DNA from: Amaricoccus macauensis
GTDB taxonomy: Bacteria > Pseudomonadota > Alphaproteobacteria > Rhodobacterales > Rhodobacteraceae
Reading direction: 5' to 3'
DNA length: 64,000 nucleotides
NCBI RefSeq assembly: GCF_014201905.1
Contig: NZ_JACHFM010000003.1
Location: 248,001 to 312,000 of the forward strand
Position numbers and translations under genes: made by a program. The notes under the pieces were generated by a model. It was not told where the DNA came from. It was given only the letters and a program-made list of their open reading frames with translations, and made no database searches. Shown in pieces: positions 61,056 to 64,000 of the stretch. The stretch's first letter is position 1. Every line of letters begins with the position of its first letter.

Positions 61056-62312
61056 ATGAAGCACCTACTTCTCGCCTCGGCCGCGTTCGTCGCCCTTGCG
61101 GGGCCCCTTGCGGCGGCGGAATGCCCGGTCAAGATCGGCATGGTCATGGAGCTGACCGGGCCGGCCGGCGCTTATGGTCAGGCGGGGGCGAAGGCCGCGG
61201 AGATGGCGCTTCGTGACTTCAACGAGGCCGGCGGCGCAGGCGGCTGCGACATCGTCGCCGACGTCCGCGACAGCCAGAGTCAGGGCAACGTCGCCGTCGA
61301 TCAGGCGACCCAGCTCGTCAACATCGAGCACGTTCCGGTCATCATCGGCGGGATCATCTCGTCGGTGTCGATCCCGATCCTGACCTCGGTCACCGCGCCC
61401 GCCGGCGTGGTGCAGATCTCGCCGGCCTCCTCCTCGCCGACGCTCACCACGCTGGCCGAGGAGGGCAAGACGAACGGCGTCTTCTTCCGCACCATCACCT
61501 CGGACGCGCTGCAGGGCACGGCCGCCGCGAAATACGCCATGGACCGGGGGCTGAAGAAGCTCGCAATTGTCCACGTGAACAACGACTTCGGCGTCAACAT
61601 GGTCAAGGAGTTCGTCGCCGCCTACAAGGAGCTCGGCGGCGAGATCACCTCGACGACGCTCTACAACGAGAAGCAGTCCTCCTACTCGGCCGAGGCCAGC
61701 GCCGCGCTCGCAGGCGATCCGGATGGGCTCTATCTCGTGAGCTATCCGGTGGACGGAGCGACGATCGCCCGGGCGTGGCTGTCAGCGGGCGGGCCGGCGA
61801 AGTTTCTCCTCAACGACGGCATGAACTCCACCGACTTCATCGAGGCGGTCGGCGCGAAATACCTCGACGACGCCTACGGCACGTCCTCCGGCACCAGCGA
61901 GACGGTGTCCACCCGGTACTTCTACGACAACTTCGCGGCCTTCTCCGGCGGGATCGCGCCGGACGCGCCGGCGGCCGACCGCTCCTATGACGCCGGCGCC
62001 ATTGTGGCTCTGGCCATCGCCAGGGCGGGGTCGGCCGAACCGGCAGCGATCAAGGCGGCGATCCCGCAGGTCGTCGCCGCCGACGGGGAACCGATCCACG
62101 CCGGCAAGGACGAGTTCGCAAAGGCCCTGAAGCTGATCGCCGAAGGCAAGCCGATCCGCTACGAAGGGGTGATCGGGCCGGTGTCATTCGACAAGAACGG
62201 CGACATCATCGGGCCCTTCCGCCTGTGGCAGATCCAGAACGGCGAAGTGACCACGGTGGGCGAGATGAGCGCCGACGAGGTCGCGAAGATCAAGGCCGGC
62301 CTCGACGGCTGA
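61056..62312 (+). CDS. ABC transporter substrate-binding protein (LivJ/LivK-like)
   Basis: 418 aa. The signal peptide MKHLLLASAAFVALAGPLAA is followed by VKIGMVMELTGPAGAYGQAG, VRDSQSQGNVAVDQATQLV and VIIGGIISSVSIPILTSVTA, typical of type I periplasmic ligand-binding proteins for the LivGFHM system. It supplies the substrate specificity of the divergent transporter. Relatives bind amino acids, aromatic acids or amides. It ends at a strong hairpin. Confidence 0.92.
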   Translation: MKHLLLASAAFVALAGPLAAAECPVKIGMVMELTGPAGAYGQAGAKAAEMALRDFNEAGGAGGCDIVADVRDSQSQGNVAVDQATQLVNIEHVPVIIGGIISSVSIPILTSVTAPAGVVQISPASSSPTLTTLAEEGKTNGVFFRTITSDALQGTAAAKYAMDRGLKKLAIVHVNNDFGVNMVKEFVAAYKELGGEITSTTLYNEKQSSYSAEASAALAGDPDGLYLVSYPVDGATIARAWLSAGGPAKFLLNDGMNSTDFIEAVGAKYLDDAYGTSSGTSETVSTRYFYDNFAAFSGGIAPDAPAADRSYDAGAIVALAIARAGSAEPAAIKAAIPQVVAADGEPIHAGKDEFAKALKLIAEGKPIRYEGVIGPVSFDKNGDIIGPFRLWQIQNGEVTTVGEMSADEVAKIKAGLDG

Positions 62313-62332
62313 ACCTGCCAGACATGACAGTC

Positions 62333-62362
62333 GACGGCCGGGACTCGCGCCTCCCGGCCGTC
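62333..62362. terminator. terminator hairpin after the binding protein gene
   Basis: GACGGCCGGGA (62333-62343) pairs over 11 bp with TCCCGGCCGTC (62352-62362), 8-nt loop, 20 bases past the stop and before a convergent glycosyltransferase gene. No T-tract. Confidence 0.6.
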
Positions 62363-62442
62363 GCACGCGCCGTTCGGCGCCGGGCCGAAGTCTTGCTCCC
62401 GTCGACGCTTGCGCTGCACCAGAGATCGCCGCGGAGGACGCC

Positions 62443-63396
62443 TCAGCGGCGGGATCGCCGCTGCGTCCAATTCAGCCGCCACCATCCCCATGCCCCGGCA
62501 AGCTCCCCCCGCAGCGTGGTTGGCCGGCGAAAAACACGGTATGGTAGCTCAAGCCAGCCGCGCACGCCCGCCAGACGCGTACCGGATTGCGAGATGAGCT
62601 TCATGTGATACGCTCCCCGACCGAGGTCGTAGGAGGAGTGCACAGTCCTAGCCTCGGCCAGATCGCGTCTGTGGTCATGCTGGACCACCACTTCCGGGAC
62701 GTAGCGACCAGCCCATCCAGCAGCGCTTGCGCGGGCAGCGGCATCGCAGTCCTCAGCCGGAAAGCGTGCGCCGCTCCCAAACTCCAGGTCAAACCCCCCG
62801 ATCGCTTCAAGAACCTCTCGCCGGAACGCCATGTTCGCTCCGAGCACCCGCCCCGTTCGTACATAGCCATATGGACGAAGCTCGTAGGGCTCACTCCGCT
62901 CATTGATAGCGGTGCGGGCAAAACGCGGATCGTATTGCTGAACCTTGCCTGTCAGATAGCCGAGCCGCGGTTCGTCAAATGCTGCCACCAAATGTGCGGC
63001 GTATCCGGGCGTCACATAGCAGTCATCGTCAGTAAAGGCGATTATCCTTCCCGAAGAAGCCGCCATCCCCCGATTCCGCGCTCGGCTCAGGCCCGGCAAG
63101 GGCTCATTGACGGAAATGACCCGAAACGAAACTCTCGCCCGAAATTCTTCAATAACATCAACTGTATGATCGCGTGACCCATTATTGACAATGACAACCT
63201 CCCATTCCGGGGGAAGGGAAACTGTCTCCAGCGCAGAGAGACACCGAGCGAGGACATCACATCGATCACGGCTGCATATGACGAGGCTTGCCACCACGTT
63301 GGGTTGCGCTCCCGATCCACCATCCGGCACGACAGTTGGTGACTTCGATACTGATTGCCGGTCCGCCGACAGGTCCGTCGGTCGCGATGGCTTCAT
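62443..63396 (-). CDS. family 2 glycosyltransferase
   Basis: 317 aa from ATG 63396 (MKPSRPTDLSADRQ); a GTG at 63429 is also possible. The GT-A fold shows ASLVICSRDRCDVLARCLSAL, VVIVNNGSRDHT, LSRARNRGMAASSGRIIAF, then TDDDCYVTPG with the metal-binding Asp cluster, and GANMAFRREVLEAIGGFD. It transfers an activated sugar, probably in surface polysaccharide synthesis. No other polysaccharide gene is visible in the window, so it may be the edge of a cluster lying to the right. Confidence 0.88.
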   Translation of the reverse strand: MKPSRPTDLSADRQSVSKSPTVVPDGGSGAQPNVVASLVICSRDRCDVLARCLSALETVSLPPEWEVVIVNNGSRDHTVDVIEEFRARVSFRVISVNEPLPGLSRARNRGMAASSGRIIAFTDDDCYVTPGYAAHLVAAFDEPRLGYLTGKVQQYDPRFARTAINERSEPYELRPYGYVRTGRVLGANMAFRREVLEAIGGFDLEFGSGARFPAEDCDAAARASAAGWAGRYVPEVVVQHDHRRDLAEARTVHSSYDLGRGAYHMKLISQSGTRLAGVRGWLELPYRVFRRPTTLRGELAGAWGWWRLNWTQRRSRR

Positions 63397-63429
63397 GCCA
63401 ATTGTCTCAGTCACCAAGTCCGCCACCAC

Positions 63430-64000
63430 TGATGCCGTCTGTCAGCGCCGAACCCCGCTCGATCCCTGGCGAACTCTGCCCGACCGTACGAGACCTGGCA
63501 TCCAAGCCGGTGTGGCAAAAGTCGTGGGACAAGAGCGCGCGCCCAAGAACCAAATACCACACTTCCATGGAACCATTCCTGCCGAGGTCGTTCCATCGTC
63601 AGAGTTCCTGTCCGGTAGCGCACGCTCGCAATGCCACCTATCCGAACGCCGCCGAGGTGTCCACTTGGCCTCCCTGAGACGGCCCCCACTGCCCCTCGGT
63701 CAGGCAGAAGGCGCCGCGACCCCGCGCTGGTGAACACGGTCAAAGGGCGCATCAATCATGACGATGTCGCCGCGGGTAAACCACCGAGACCGCTCCGGCA
63801 AGCCCGTCTGAGGCGCCCGCCTCTCGACGGACGAAGTGTTTGTCGCACGGGACGGTGGCGCATACGATTCGGGACCACGGTCCGGCGTGACCTGATGCGG
63901 AAGCGCAAGTCCGGCGAGCCCCGGCCGATCGCCATCGTTGGGGCGGCTCGTGCGCGCCCTGGCCGTCGAAATCTTTCAGCAAGTCAGCGGAAAGCATGGC
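63430..64000. other. unresolved right-edge region
   Basis: About 570 bases with no supportable gene. Several overlapping frames are open on both strands (for example minus 63411-63755 and 63752-63997) but none shows a family motif or convincing codon pattern. A minus-strand frame ending FTRGDIVMIDAPFDRVHQ looks protein-like but starts without a clear initiation site. The region could hold a decayed gene. Confidence 0.4.

Noticed and set aside
63185-63755. Overlapping frames on both strands upstream of the glycosyltransferase
   Set aside because: None has a motif, a good ribosome site or consistent codon usage; I prefer to leave the region unassigned.

Overview
The window is visibly GC-rich, densely coded chromosomal DNA from an alphaproteobacterium, most likely a Rhodobacterales-type organism. 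Four things point there: a circularly permuted two-piece tmRNA whose tag ends in VAVAA, an alpha-type SspB close to it, a GAAC-N7-GAAC LexA box in front of an imuA-like gene, and argC next to ccmE. I found no tRNA, rRNA, CRISPR array, insertion sequence or phage. All calls come from reading the sequence by eye; no database search was run.

1-20040 is mostly housekeeping. It holds a YpfJ-type zinc peptidase, two small paired proteins (DUF4169 and ribbon-helix-helix), suhB, a secreted EF-hand protein overlapping an EEP-family phosphatase/nuclease, a GlsB/YeaQ membrane protein, and an ornithine-decarboxylase-like enzyme behind a structured leader. A ThDP enzyme, a secreted multicopper oxidase, a class III aminotransferase divergent from a PuuR-like cupin regulator, rpmB, meaB, hrpB, glutamate dehydrogenase and a TIGR03032 protein follow.

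20300-30602 is an accessory block of secreted calcium-binding RTX proteins. It has three RTX proteins of different architecture, one serralysin-type metalloprotease, and a 58-codon head-to-tail remnant of an RTX gene. The last three large proteins end in C-terminal tails of exactly equal length (287 residues) joined to unrelated N-terminal parts. A TusA/CcdA pair sits inside the block. No type I secretion transporter is present.

30682-41606 carries ccmE, yihY and argC, an AT-richer DUF2971-like gene directly behind thyX, gloA, a DUF1194 protein and a cupin. It also has a TonB-dependent receptor cut short by an in-frame TGA, the tmRNA, a broken DUF1345 gene, sspB, and an orphan imuA-like SOS gene.

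41707-53952 is a catabolic region. A MurR/RpiR regulator, an SDR and iolD face an aldehyde dehydrogenase, an HpaI-type aldolase, a D-hydroxyacid dehydrogenase and three Gfo/Idh/MocA oxidoreductases. The regulator's own promoter and the iolD/aldehyde dehydrogenase promoter share a GCAA-N6-TTGC palindrome, which suggests one regulon for a cyclitol or sugar-acid route. A LysR/SDR divergent pair closes it.

53970-62312 is a second catabolic/uptake locus: a complete branched-chain-amino-acid-type ABC transporter (livG, livF, livH, livM) whose genes all overlap by 4 bp, ending in an aldo/keto reductase fused to a RidA domain. It is divergent from a GntR/FCD regulator, a TIGR04076 protein, a second aldo/keto reductase and the periplasmic binding protein. 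The right edge holds a family 2 glycosyltransferase and about 600 bases in which I can support no gene.
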